64,000 nucleotides of DNA from Episyrphus balteatus. Its lineage: Eukaryota; Arthropoda; Insecta; Diptera; Syrphidae. Below, one piece after another: positions 32,056-44,600 of the stretch. The stretch spans positions 125,895,027-125,959,026 of the forward strand of contig NC_079136.1 in NCBI RefSeq assembly GCF_945859705.1. The letters are read 5' to 3'. The translations under genes and the position numbers were made by a program. Below the pieces are notes generated by a model, which was not told where the DNA came from, did not search any database, and saw nothing but the letters and a program-made list of their open reading frames with translations. Each line of letters starts with the position of its first letter. Position 1 is the first letter of the stretch.

Positions 32056-35000
32056 TTTTCGTTAAGTTTTTTTTTAAGTGTTGTCAATATCTCAGATTAA
32101 ACTAATAAACCAATTTCTCATACAAAATGTGAAAATAAGTTGCAAAAAAGCATAAAACTTAACGAAACTTTTGACCACTATTACATTGCAAAATTAGAGT
32201 ACCTTTTGGCCATACAAAAGTCACACACCCTATTGTTCACATAATTTTACCAATTTAATGTGAAAAGGTTATATAACTCATCCAAAATCTAGATCAAGTG
32301 ACTTAAAACTTAACGAAACTTTTGTGAATAATTAAGAAAAAATTAGTTTTTAAACCTTTTCTCTGTCTCAATGACTAATTATTTAGTTAGCTTAAACTCA
32401 AATATAAATACAAAATTAAAAACTAAATTAAGTGGTTTCAAAGTTAATGAAAAGTGTTTTTTTAAAATCCTTTAGTTTAATATATCTAAAACATGAAAAA
32501 AAAAAAATTTTCGAAAATTTTGCAAAACTTAACGAAACTTTACCAAAACGAAACCAGTGATTTTCAAGAACACTTAATCGAGGACCAAACCGAAAAAGAA
32601 AACTTAACGAAACTCTGTGTTTTGTGTAAATTCAAAAATGCAATTTGCAATAATATATTATGGATTTAAGTTTTCTTTTTAATTAACCGCCCCCTTAAAT
32701 GTGTTATCCTTAGACAGGACTCAACAGGACAGCCGTTCTGAAAAAAAATCCTGAAAAATTGGACACGGTGATGGTGCTCTTCCTTTTTCCTACTACATAC
32801 TTTCTTTTTTATATTATTTGTTTCCTAAGGATTCTCAAAGATGTCAATCTGTGGAGGTTGATCCCCTCTTTGTGAAAAAAAAATATATATAAAAATCTAT
32901 GTCCTGATACACTGCTGCTGCAAGGTGGAACAAACCAAAAAAAAAACAACAATGTATAAAAGGAGAGCAGCAACAAAAACAAAATAGGACTAGGGGCAAT
33001 GCTAAAGCTGTTGATAGTCGAACCATGGACAAAATAAAACCCTGGCATAGATTTCACTATACTACTTTTTAAAGAACCCGATGGAAGGAGGCTATTTGAG
33101 ATAGAAAAAGAAATAAAAAAAAAAAAACAAAAAAGAACCTGGTTATATGGGTGTTTTGGTTGAAAATGAAATTCCGTTTTGCACCCATCCTGTGGTGCAG
33201 ATGTGTATAAATGTATGTATGTGAATGTTATGGTTATATGAAAGACATATAGGTAGTACATGTTCATTTTTTTTATGGGAATCCTTTTTATTTCAGCTGC
33301 TTGATATAAGCAATTTACTTGATGCTTTTGTCGTTCAAAATCCAAATAATAAAAAAAAAAAGAGGAAAAAAAATGAGAAAGAAAACAACGAAAAATGACT
33401 ACCTTTTAGTTGGTCTTAAGGGGGTTTTATGATTGTTATTTGAAAGATGATTGCTTGTTTTTAATTAAGCACCATCATCACCATTTACTTTTTTTTTGTT
33501 TTTTTTTTTTTGCCTTTGTAATGCACAAAAAAAAAAACGATAATATGCCAACAGGAAATGTTATTTGCTTGTTAGAGGTAGTCGTTTAGAAAATTGTTTA
33601 TTTTAACACTCATTAGAGGATCCTTGATGGTTTTTGGTGTAAAACAATTTTTTATTTGTAATAAACTCTTTAGGATGTAATATGTGGACCGACACATAAA
33701 AATTACCCTTATCTATTAATTCTATTGAGAAAAAAAAATGGGACTGAACGAAAGCTGAGTTCCATGTCCAAAAACGACCAATTTAAAAAAAAAAAAATAA
33801 ATTGACACCGTACAAAACCGGAGTGGCAATAAGATTCACATAAAATAGCAGAAATGACAGAACGAAAAAGAACGTTAACCGTGGATCATATTCATTAATC
33901 CTATTAACTGAACGAAACTTTAGGAGACTATCTTTAGTGGATATTGAGAAGGAAATGTTCTCTTTGTCCATTTTGGACAATTTCATAAATCTCACCTATA
34001 TTCACGGTTGAATATTGCAAATTATTAGAAACTTAACGAAACAAAACAAACCATGACAGTTTTTCATGACATCGTTCATTCTACGTTTGAGTTTTATAAC
34101 TGAAAAGTAAATTAGAACTCATATTCAAAAACCTATTGCAAGTTACGAAAAACTTAACGAAATTCATCTGTAGGTATAAAAATAAGTGAACTCATGAATC
34201 TATTAACTAAAACAATACTAATTCCAATTTTTACAGTAAAATTTGAAGAAAGATTGTTTTTCAAAACATATGCGTGAGTAGTAGAAAACTTAATGAAACT
34301 TGTCTACAGGTGAAAAAAAATGAAAATTTTTCTAAAGAACTCTCATTCTTCATTTCAATTTTCTTAACAATTTGTAAAAAATATATTGACTAGCTCGAAA
34401 CTCAACTTATGTAAGTCTGTACTGAAAGCCTAACGAATCTTAAGTTAAGTTAGATTATTAAAACAAGAAATGTAGTGAAGTTTTTGTTCGACTGTTGACT
34501 TTATTTTAACTGGAACGTAAGTTAGAAATAGGTTATGCAAGTTTCGAAAAACTTAACGAAACTTGTTTCTCATATGAAAACAAGAGATTTCATGAAATTT
34601 TTAACTAAAACAATAATTGATTTAATTTTCCAAGTAAAATACGAATAAATATTGCTCTCTGTAAGCGAAAATGGTAAAAAACTTAACGAAACTTGTCTGA
34701 AGTAGGCCAAGAAGTAAAACGTAACTATTCAAAAACTTAACGAAGCTTGTATATTTGTATACTTATTAATGTCAAACTCTTAAAAAACTTTTTTTAAAGT
34801 GTTTGCTTCAGTTTAAAATGCATGCTTATTTTTTTCTCTACACCTTTTTCGGGAATCTGCGGAAGTATCCCACATCCTAACGAAACTTGGCTTAATAAGT
34901 TGAAGGAAAAAGATTTTTCAAACTGTTTGCTTAATTCAACTTTACGTATTCTTTCTTAATTGTGAAAATAAGTAAGATTCAAAATCATGAAATACTTAAG

Positions 35001-35152
35001 GAAACTTTGCCGAAAAGAGTAATTGGTAAATTTAATTACATTAAAAATGCTTGTTTATTTTAATATCTTTCATTGTTTTTATACGAACACGGTGTAAAAG
35101 ATAGCTTTTTTTTTAATTAAGTGCAAACGATGTAAAACTTAACGAAACATGT
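32056..35152 (+). repeat. Quasi-periodic array of AAAACTTAACGAAACTTG cores
   Basis: The best copies lie at about 32154, 32305, 32523, 32600, 34028, 34149, 34285, 34547, 34676, 34731, 34876, 34991 and 35134. Weaker ones are at 32440, 33909 and 34426; inverted words occur at 28681, 30729, 30888 and 32056. In 34028-35134 spacing is mostly 115-145 bp. Only about 18 bp are conserved between copies. The array appears related to the ACTTAACTGGCGCCC array to its left, with which it shares ACTTAAC. Confidence 0.75.
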
Positions 35153-36258
35153 ATGAAATGTTTCTGTTTTTTTTTTTTCATATTTGCTTTATTCAATACC
35201 TCCAGAATCTATCTCAATATTATTCTTCATCTCAATACTTTAATTTCCGATTAAACCTTTCATTTAAAATTCCTGCAAAGTCAATGAATTTCCGGTCAAG
35301 GAAAAACAAAACTCTATGTGAACTATGCTTCCGATATTTTATTTTCCATTTCGTCCTCTCCCCTCCCCCCCTTCCCGTTCAAAATGACTATCTTCGATTT
35401 TATCCTTTGGAAAAAGGAAATGCGCAACTAGTAATTTTCTGCAAACATGATACTTTGAGATATAAAAATTTGATTTCCTGAAATGAAATCAACAATTTCC
35501 TTCTTAATATAATTCCCTCATTGCAAACAATAGTCTACCGCGCGTCATGCTAAATAAACTTTTATTCTCTATTTTGTGCAATAAAATGCCTTCATTTTTT
35601 CAATAAGTAGAAAATTGTATGCCAAGAATTTCTTTGCCTTCTTATTCTTCATTTATCAAAACAATATAAATCTCACATGCCGCCAGCATAGTCTCGACAC
35701 AAACTTTGTACATACCAGGCAGCCATATCCTCCCATCAGGATTCTTAATTCAATAAGATTCAGAAAAAATCCATCTCTCAGATACAGTTTTAAAGAAGAA
35801 TAAAAAAAAAATCTAAAAATGAAAACAAAAACATCTGTCCGTCATAAAGAAAAACAAAAAAAAATAGAAGCGCTATGGAGAAAATAGCGATGGAATGGAA
35901 GGAAACATTCGCCATCATCGTTTCCTACAAAAAAAAAAAAAAACTTTCCAATACCTTCTTAGACTGCTTTTTATGAAGCTCTATTGTTGTTTTTTTTTTC
36001 TATCCCAACTAAACTTTTTAAGTCTACGAAAAGAATTTTCTTCTTTTTCTTTTTTGACTTTTCTTGGTTTCTATTCATGCACACACCATCTTGACCATGA
36101 CTTCTAACCGCATTTGGGATACCGCACTGCACTAGGACTTGCCAAAGTATCCAAGGTTGCCGCTGTAGTTTTTTGAATTAATTGAAAGATACCCTTAAAA
36201 TTGTCAACCAATGAGACACATGAGAAGGAAAGGGAGAAAAGAGAAACGAAGAGAGACA
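35153..36258. other. Gene-free stretch
   Basis: No gene, RNA or repeat recognised. A pyrimidine-rich tract is at about 35353-35375. A 110-codon open frame (35149-35481) is without similarity and with a composition of translated A/T-rich DNA. Confidence 0.45.
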
Positions 36259-36261
36259 AAA

Positions 36262-36860
36262 GAAAAGAGTAGTGACTAGAAACTAGAGACTAGAAACTAG
36301 AAACTAGAAACGAGAGACTAGAAACAAGAAACTAGAGACTAAAAACTAGAGACTAGAAACTAGAAACTAGTGACTAGAGACTAGAAACTAGAAACTAGTG
36401 ACTAGAGACTAGAAACTAGAAACTAGAGACTAAAAACAAGAAACTAGAGACTAATAACTAGAAACTAGAGACTAGAAACTTGAAAATAGAAACTAGTGAC
36501 TAGAGATTAAAAACTTGAAACTAGAAACGAGAGACTAGAAACAAGAAACTAGAGACTAAAAACTAGAAACTAGAGACTAGAAACTAGATACTAGTGACTA
36601 GAGACTAGAAACTTGAAACTAGAAACTAGAGACTAGAGACTAGAAACTAGAGACTATAAACTAGAAACGAGAGACTAGAAACAAGAAACTAGAGACTAGA
36701 AACTTGAAAATAGAAACTTGTCACTAGAGACTAAAAACTTGAAACTAGAAACGAGAGACTAGAAACTAGAGACTAGAAACTATAAAGTAAAAACTAGAAA
36801 CTGGAAACTAGAGACTAGAGACTAGATTCTGGAGACTATAAACTAACGATTAGAGACTGT
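36262..36860. repeat. Minisatellite of 7-bp units (GAAACTA / GAGACTA)
   Basis: About 600 bp made almost entirely of heptamers GAAACTA and GAGACTA in variable order, with GAAACAA, GAAACGA and TGACTA variants. The purine strand is + and is strongly asymmetric (few C, few T). It is preceded by a GAGA-rich lead-in (36225-36260). Confidence 0.95.
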
Positions 36861-37388
36861 AGATATGAAAACTCTGACGAACAGTAAAGGAACACAATTT
36901 TGTGTCAGTCTGTCTTTTTCAATTCAAAACCAACCAAATTCTATGTCTTAAGAAAAAAAATCTTCAATTATTTCTCATCGCCAGACGGCAACCCATAACC
37001 AGCGAAAAAGTTTTCAAACTATATTTTCATCATCATCACAGATCAAAAAATATTGAAAGGATTTTATTAAATCACGTAATGGCTTTTGTTATATTCATTT
37101 TCGGATGTCACAATCATATAAAATGTCCTTGTAGATCGCACCAATGTGATTTCTTAATAAAGCCAAACAAACACAATCAAAATGAAAGAAAGAAAAAAAA
37201 AAAAACAAAAATAGTAGTAACCAAAACAAAAGAAAAGAAAGGAAAGGGAACAAAAAAAAAAATAATAATACCATTACTAAAATGAAAAGGATATTTTTTA
37301 CTTGTTTGCATGGAGGATAATGTAAATTCTTCTCACATATCTCTCAGAGTAACATTGAAAATCGTACACAATAATACTGTCAATTGCA

Positions 37389-37700
37389 CAGGGGTGGATT
37401 TATTGTATTTTAAGGCTCTGAAAGCGGGATAGGGTATTTCTTTCAAAGCTTCTCAATTCGAGGGGCCTTAAGCCCTGAGCTTAAAACACAAAAATTGAAA
37501 TATATTTGTCTAGCTCTTGAATGTTATTTTTCAATTTAAGGGCCCAAGGAAACACATAGGGAATTTCGTAACTTGATATAAGTCCTACCTCCAGAGCATT
37601 TGAATCTCAAAATAGAACTACCTTAATGAAAACGAAAAATAAAAAAAACAAGCGCCCTTTCTACCTTAAATGCATTCCACCAATATCAAATCCACCCCTG
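37389..37700. mobile_element. Possible 312-bp MITE with CAGGGGTGGATTT ends
   Basis: CAGGGGTGGATTT (37389-37401) is mirrored by AAATCCACCCCTG (37688-37700), an exact 13-bp inverted repeat with a CAGGG start as in hAT elements. Flanking octamers (CAATTGCA and GTGCTTTG) do not match, so the insertion is old or rearranged. Confidence 0.55.
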
Positions 37701-38424
37701 GTGCTTTGGGGTGCGCACACCATATTGCAAAGATGTTCCTGCTTATTTCAATTCAAAAAACGAAGGAAACGGAATTATTATTGTTGAACGAAAGATTGAC
37801 TGCACGAGTGAGTACTTCATCGAGTGAGGCGCATTCACCAGATTGTGATATACAAATAGGAATACATAAAGAAAAAAAAAAAAAATAAACAAATAAACAA
37901 AAAAAAAAAAATTGCAGACAATATTATTGTTTTTTTTTTTTTTTTTTTTTTTAATGCAGGTTTTGATGAATACTTTCATTGTTTTTTCGCTATAGTTGTT
38001 TGTGTTAGAGATTACGTGCATTTGTTTTATTGTTGCTTTGACAAGACAACGATAATAAATCTTCAAAGGCAATGTGTGGCAAAAATTTTGTAAATAAAAT
38101 CGTAGACAAAGCTTGATACATTCAGTGAGTACAGGATTAAGAATTTCAAAGGCCTCAAGTTTTAAAAGTTGAATATTTATTTTATTTAAAATCGATATTT
38201 TTTTTTTCAAAACAGAAGGATTTTGAAAAAAAAACAACGATTGTGAACTTCTATAAACCTTATATAACATTTATAGATGGATGGTTATTCGAACAAATGC
38301 AAACGAAAAAGTTTTAGAAGAATTGAATCCCATTGGTTTGATATTAAGTACTTCAGAAAATATTTTAACTATATTCAATTTATATGAGTTTTTGCTCCTT
38401 TAATGACTTTCTGTTGGTAAAAAA

Positions 38425-38660
38425 AGTTGGAGTACCGGAAGGGTTAAAGTTTGGATCTTTGCTTTTCAACATATATACCGCTGACCAACAGAAAACCCGC
38501 CAGGTACAAGGTCTAAGCTGTATGCAGATGACTCTATTACTTTTTCAATATCGTCATCGCCACAGAAAGCAGCCCGTAGAGTGCTTGAGCACGTCATTAA
38601 TCATTGGAACTACTACACCTTAAATAGGTAATGAAGATCAACGGATTCAACAAGAAGACG
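38425..38660 (+). pseudogene. Relic of a Jockey-clade reverse transcriptase
   Basis: The frame from about 38429 reads GVPEGLKFGSLLFNIYTADQ, matching the GVPQGSVLGPLLFxIYxxD block of non-LTR reverse transcriptases. A frameshift near 38515 then gives YADDSITFSISSSPQKAARR and VLEHVINHWNYYTLNR, the catalytic YADD box and the following helix, ending at TAA. At least one frameshift and a stop disable it. The flanking DNA shows no more of the element, so it is a short fossil, more decayed than the LINE at 58.8 kb and from a different lineage. Confidence 0.8.
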
Positions 38661-38708
38661 TCTTCACAAAAAATTTTATAATAATCGCGTCGATAACACA
38701 AACAAATT

Positions 38709-39440
38709 GTTTGGACCACCCTAACCATTTATGGGTATGAAAAATTGATTTTGGTTGATTTTAATATATCCGACCAAATTTCACAAAAGTCGTTTCAAAA
38801 AGTTACAAATAAACTTTTTGGTTGGGCCACCCTAACCAAAATAGATATTGGCCGATTCTCAGATATCAGAAAAAACTAGGGGTTTAGTCAGGACATGTAT
38901 GTCTTTTTTGGGTTTTATTTTTCATTCTACTCATATGCTTGTTTTAATAAAACATGCTTGGTTTAATAAACCCAAAAAAGACATACATGTCCTGACTAAA
39001 CCCCTAGAAAATTGGTTTACACCTTGATTCCCGAAAAAAACCTAAATAACGAACGCCCTAATGTACACGTACAAATGCGCAAAAAATTTCATAGAAATCG
39101 TATCAAAACAATAAGAAAAAACTTTTTGGTTGGACCACCCTAACCATTTAGGGACATGAAAAATAGATGTTGGCTGATTACCTATCAGATCTTACGGGAT
39201 ATATAAATATAAAAATTCTTAAAAATCGTTCCAAAAAAATTTTATAAATTTTGGTTGGACCACCCTAACCATTTAGGGACATGAAAAATAGATGTTTGCT
39301 GATTCTCAGATCTATCCGATATGTAAATATCTACTTAAAAAAAAAAATTATTAAAAATCGTTCCAAAAAAAAAGTAAAAATACCTTTTGGTAAGACCACC
39401 CTAACCATTTTGGGGTATTAAAAATAGATATTGCCCGAGT
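38709..39440. repeat. Degenerate tandem array with GGACCACCCTAACCATTTAG core
   Basis: Cores occur at about 38710, 38821, 39127, 39250 and 39388. Each is followed by GGGACATGAAAAATAGATRT, then a GCTGATTCTCAGATC word, and preceded by ATCGTTCCAAAAAA. The unit is about 110-140 bp. A foldback element (38876-39006) has landed between the second and third copies. Confidence 0.85.
38876..39006. mobile_element. 131-bp foldback MITE with about 40-bp perfect arms
   Basis: The arm starting CTAGGGGTTTAGTCAGGACA (38876) and its inverted copy ending TGTCCTGACTAAACCCCTAG (39006) agree over about 40 bp. The loop is about 47 bp and contains CATGCTT words. It interrupts the tandem array at 38709-39440. Confidence 0.85.
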
Positions 39441-41209
39441 TTCGAAAACCATAATTGTACTTTTTCATACGGTTTTTAGTTTTCAACGGTTTTCAGAAGT
39501 GAAAAGTCACTCCTCAAATGTGAAATAATGTTAAAATGAATTTGTTGTCCAATTAAAAATAAAAGATAAATTTTCGCCCCTACTTGGACGAAATGCTCAT
39601 TTCTCAAAAAAAAAAAAAAATTAAGAAATGCGGTCCAGATGAAACAAAACCGATCTACCTTGATTTTTAATTTATCTGCAAAAACCATGATCCAAATTAT
39701 ATATCATCATCACAAACAACCTTGTTAACTCATATCAATTAATTCGTGTATACATAAAGGACGATCGATTCAAAGAGATACGAAGAGAGAATATTAAATT
39801 CTAATTGAGTGGCATTCGACATCATAGCAAGCAGCATAGGACTAGGACTAGGTTCTATCAAAAATAATAATTTCCTGCATATCAAAAATCAATAATATAT
39901 GTACATCAAGCTCACATCTTTTTAGTAGGTAGTAGAGACCATATCGAGCAGAGAGATGTAATATCATTTGACCTTTTTTTTAATATTTTTTTTTGTTTTT
40001 GTGGCAAAAAAGGATGCAAGGTAATAGGAGGCCGAAAAACACAAACAACAAAAAAAAATCATAATAATAATAAAAAAAAAAAAAAAACTGATAAACCTGC
40101 ATATTTTTCATATGGTTTTTAATTGAATTGAACCCTCTATTGCATTATGCAGTGTGTACTTGTGGAAGTAGGATATATGCATATTTTTATGTAGGTATAC
40201 CTGTAATTGTACCTGTACCTTATAGAGCAAAACAGAGAGGTAATAGCATGTGGTTTTTTTTATTTTATTTTGCGACCCGTATAGGTATGTGCTTCAGGTT
40301 AATGAAGCACACGAACGGGAGAAAATATTGATTTATTTTTTTTATTATTTTTTTATTTACTATATTAAGGGCTGCTGTGGTGTGGGGGAGGCTTTTTTTT
40401 TTCGTTTTCGTTCTATGGTCTTAAATATTTGCATGCATTTTCTACACGTCATCATCATTATTTTATACGTAGATTTATATAAATATATATAAGACACATA
40501 AAAACACAAAATATACATACAAAATACACACATACTCAAATCTGACATTTATCAAAAAAAAAAAAAAAAAAAAACACATCTAGGGTAAATATACTTTTAT
40601 TTTTGCATTTTTTTTTTTTTATTTATTAATTTTTTGTTATTACATTTTTTTTTTTTAATTTGTATTCTATTCTCGAACTCCTTTCAATTTAATTTTTATG
40701 TTGAGGACATTTTCACAAAACTTCTTCTTTTTTCCCTCGCTCTTTACAAAAAAGTTGGTTTGGAAGCGCAGCTAATTATCGAAAAGGACCTTAGTTTTTG
40801 TTTTTATTTTTGAAAAAAAAAAAATAAAAATTTTGCTGTACAAAGAGGAGATGAAGAAATGAATATATTTTTTTTTTAATAAATATGATTTTCCATGTGT
40901 ACATAATGTTTGAGGTTAATATTTAATGAATACAAAGATAAATTCAAAAATAAAAAAAAAATAATAAAATTGCATCAGAACAATGTGTGTGTGGTTAACT
41001 TTTTTTTTTTTGTATATAAAATAGTAGTATAGGTTGTGTGGGAGTGGGGGTACGTGTGTTTTTGAAATTATTGAAATCCGAAGTATGTAGGTCAGTGCCA
41101 GGCTACCAGGAAATTGAAAAATAATAATATAAAACCAAGGAATATGTGGTTCACCTCATATGAAACCATAAGTCCTATCGTCAGTTTGTTTCAGATTTCA
41201 ATATTAGCC
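39441..41209. other. Gene-free AT-rich stretch
   Basis: No feature recognised beyond homopolymer runs and a short CTCGAACTCCTTTCAA word (40673) that also occurs at 3438-3453. Confidence 0.45.
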
Positions 41210-42896
41210 CAGGGAAATTAGTAATTTAAATCGCATTTTTCGCGGGACAAAATTTTTTTCATGGAATGTGTTCGGGTGGTTGTCCTTATCATAAAAGTCA
41301 ATTTGTTGGGAAAATTGGAGGTTGGGAACAGCCGCCATCTTGGAAAAGAGATTGGTAGCGTTTTTATTGAATAGCTCCATTGTTATTCATTTTAACAGAA
41401 AATGACAAAGGTTGGACTTATTAACAATAAAATTATCTAAACAATGATATACAAAACAATTCCGTGAGTTGATTAAATAAAATTTTATAGTTGGTCAAAG
41501 TGCGGGTTTGTTTCGCAAGGTTGGGACAAAATGACATTTTTTCATATATCTGACGAACTTTTGATTTGTTTGGATAATTCTTCAAGAATGAATTATATTA
41601 CTTATAATTACCTATAAAATGAGCCCACAATCGTTATTGTAACCATCGTATTGTAGAAGTAATCTAACTCCGAAACTCTCCATGTACTAGTCAAAAGTGA
41701 GAAAAAAGCTAGTTTTTTGCTAGTAGGCCGAGAAAATTTTGGGAGTAGAGGTATAACCAAAATATAAGTACGCAGTTTTGTTGCCATACTCGTGTTAATG
41801 TCGATTTCAAAGGTCAGACAACTCTAATTTTGGGCTTTATACGGTTTTTGGGGGGTTAAATAACGTAAGGTTTCTAGTTAACGTGAATGGGCTAAATTTA
41901 TACTATTTGAAATTATAAATATACAAGCTGATTCCCTATTATTTTTCCTAAATCTAGACACCCCAATCTTGAGGATGTGACCAATAGAACTCAAGATATA
42001 AGCCGTTTATACGATTATGTTTTAGAGGCTTTTTTGTTTCGATTTTTGTTTGTTTATTTGAATTGAAAAGCCTGATATGGTTAGTTAAAAAACCTTACAT
42101 CGTGAGTTCTATTAACCCCATAGCCGAGATTAAGGTGTCCAGATTTAGGAAAAATAATAGAGCATCAGCTTGTATATTTATAATTTCAAATAGTATAAAT
42201 TTAGCCCATTCACGTTAACTGGAAAACTTACGTTATTTAACCCCCCAAAAACCGTATAAAGCCCAAAATTAGAGTTGTCAGACCTTTGAAATCGACATTA
42301 ACACGAGTATGGCAGCAAAACTGCGTACTTATATTTTGGTTATACCTCTACTCCTAAAATTTTCTCGGCCTACTAGCAAAAAACTAGCTTTTTTCTCACT
42401 TTTGACTAGTACATGGAGAGTTTCGGAGTTAGATTACTTCTACAATACGATGGTTACAATAACGATTGTGGGCTCATTTTATAGGTAATTATAAGTAATA
42501 TAATTCATTCTTGAAGAATTATCCAAACAAATCAAAAGTTCGTCAGATATATGAAAAAATGTCATTTTGTCCCAACCTTGCGAAACAAACCCGCACTTTG
42601 ACCAACTATAAAATTTTATTTAATCAACTCACGGAATTGTTTTGTATATCATTGTTTAGATAATTTTATTGTTAATAAGTCCTACCTTTGTCATTTTCTG
42701 TTAAAATGAATAACAATGGAGCTATTCAATAAAAACGCTACCAATCTCTTTTCCAAGATGGCGGCTGTTCCCAACCTCCAATTTTCCCAACAAATTGACT
42801 TTTATGATAAGGACAACCACCCGAACACATTCCATGAAAAAAATTTTGTCCCGCGAAAAATGCGATTTCATGCCCATATTTTGACTAATTGCCCTG
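41210..42896. mobile_element. 1.69-kb giant inverted repeat (foldback element), arms about 790 bp
   Basis: The left arm runs from about 41210 (CAGGGAAATTAGT) to about 42001. The right arm from about 42103 to 42896 is its near-exact reverse complement, ending ACTAATTGCCCTG. The outer 600 bp are almost identical (for example GATGGCGGCTGTTCCCAACC on one side, its complement on the other). Differences increase toward the centre near 42050. The inverted similarity continues weakly beyond the CAGGG ends, so the exact border and target duplication are not resolved. Open frames inside are not coding. Confidence 0.9.
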
Positions 42897-43904
42897 AGCT
42901 ATATCAGGGTTTTCTAGGTGAATTAACAGCATATTTATGTTTCAAATTTTAAACTATTTTCAAAAGGTTTTTAGTCGGTGTACCATTTTAGTCTGTTCAA
43001 ATCAATTCCGAGAACAACATAAATTTTAGTAAAGTCAGATTTTTCTATTATTTTTTGGGACTAGTATAAAATTGATTTTCAAAAACAGAGTTCCTTATCA
43101 TTACTTCAATCTAAACGTAGACTTTTTAATTGTTTTAAAATATTGTTGTAGTTATTATAATCTTTTATTTTATCCATTTTCCATTTTCTACAAAATCCCA
43201 AAAAATATAATCCCGATAAGTGAAAAAAAATCGAGTATCAAAATGCGATTCAAACGATTCTATGATTACATAGAAATACTCAAGTCTCAAAAATTACACT
43301 AATCTGAAAATACGGTTATGGAAAAAGTCATTTTTTTTTAAATTTAAATTCCTTCAAACTATGAGAATACGCACCGAAACTCGAAAGCTTATAATATGTG
43401 ATTATTGAACTCACATAGCTTCTTCCCATTTCCAATTTTTAGAAAAAGTTTCGTACTTATTAATGTTAAATTATGTAATTGAAATGTTTAACAAGATATT
43501 TTAGAATTTGTTTTATAGAATTTTTAAGTAAAACACTCCTAAACTACCTGTAATTTATCGATACTGAGAATCATAAGAAGCCTCTTAATCAAACTAAGAC
43601 CTATAGCTTGCTTAGAAGAAATTTATTTAATCTAAAAAAGGTCGGGAAGATAGGAACAATAATTTAGACACTTTTGAGCTCGTATAAATTTTAAAATTTG
43701 GCCGTGTTCAAAATAAGGGACACCGCAATGTAATGTTAATTAATTTAACTTTTCTTGTCATCGGCAGCTAAGTGTTCTTTTTGTTATACTACATTATAAA
43801 CTCCTACTGAACGAACGATAGTAATGCCAAGGAAAACACACCTACGGATAAAAAAAAATACAAGAGCTAAGAGTCCGACTGACTGAATAAAATCAAGAAC
43901 TCGA
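42897..43904. other. Gene-free stretch
   Basis: No gene, RNA or repeat recognised. Short frames such as 43072-43302 lack similarity to anything I know. Confidence 0.45.
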
Positions 43905-44600
43905 CTTCATAATCGATATACACAAATATCGATATATACTCTCGAAAGTCCTTAAAAGTAAAATAAAATCTTTAAAGTATTGAAAGTTATGCAGTAAGTG
44001 TAAAATTATTGTAAAATAATAAATCGATAAAAGTACACAAACATCGATATACATATTTGTTCGATATTTCTAAAAAGTAATTATGTATTGAATATAATTT
44101 AACTGAATTTTTGTACTCATTCTCTACAGAAACGCTAACTTTTTAACCCAACACTAAAAAAACTGGCTCTAAATTTAAAAAATTCAAAAACATATGTAAA
44201 TCAATAATGATTTCAGTAATCGACTTATAAAAATATCGATTTTTTCGATATTTAACGCAAATATTTCCTTACGTAAAGCATGAATATTTGTAGGTATGTG
44301 TTTTTTTTTATATCAGTGTTGATTTTTTTTTTATATAAATCGATATATTTTTTCACTTTTCAAAGCCTTGAAATGATTTTTAAGTAATTACAAAGATGAG
44401 AGAATCTTGATCAACAATAATTTCAGTGGATATTTTTTAAAATATTTTCTTACTAAATGTATCGAATTTTTTTAAGTTTTTTTTTTTTTATATATCGATA
44501 CATGTTTTCATAAAGAATATAAAGAATCTTTTTTTTTTTCAAAGCCTCGATACTTGTCGATACTTGTTTTTAGTATATTTAATGTATCGATTTTGTTATT
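43905..44600. repeat. Cluster of ATCGATA / TATCGATA words
   Basis: About a dozen ATCGATA, TATCGATA, TCGATATTT or TCGATACTT words occur within 700 bp (about 43913, 43927, 44021, 44042, 44061, 44233, 44246, 44338, 44457, 44493, 44546, 44556, 44583). Spacing is irregular, about 15-130 bp. TATCGATA is the palindromic DRE site bound by DREF in flies. Whether this is a regulatory cluster or another decayed array is unknown; no promoter is evident next to it. Confidence 0.55.

Noticed and set aside
32809..33345. 178-codon - strand frame, hydrophobic and Phe-rich
   Set aside because: Composition is that of translated poly-T DNA, no conserved block recognised and no splice or promoter context.
42716..42952. 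78-codon + strand frame starting at an ATG
   Set aside because: It lies in the right arm of giant palindrome 1, and nothing in it resembles a known protein.
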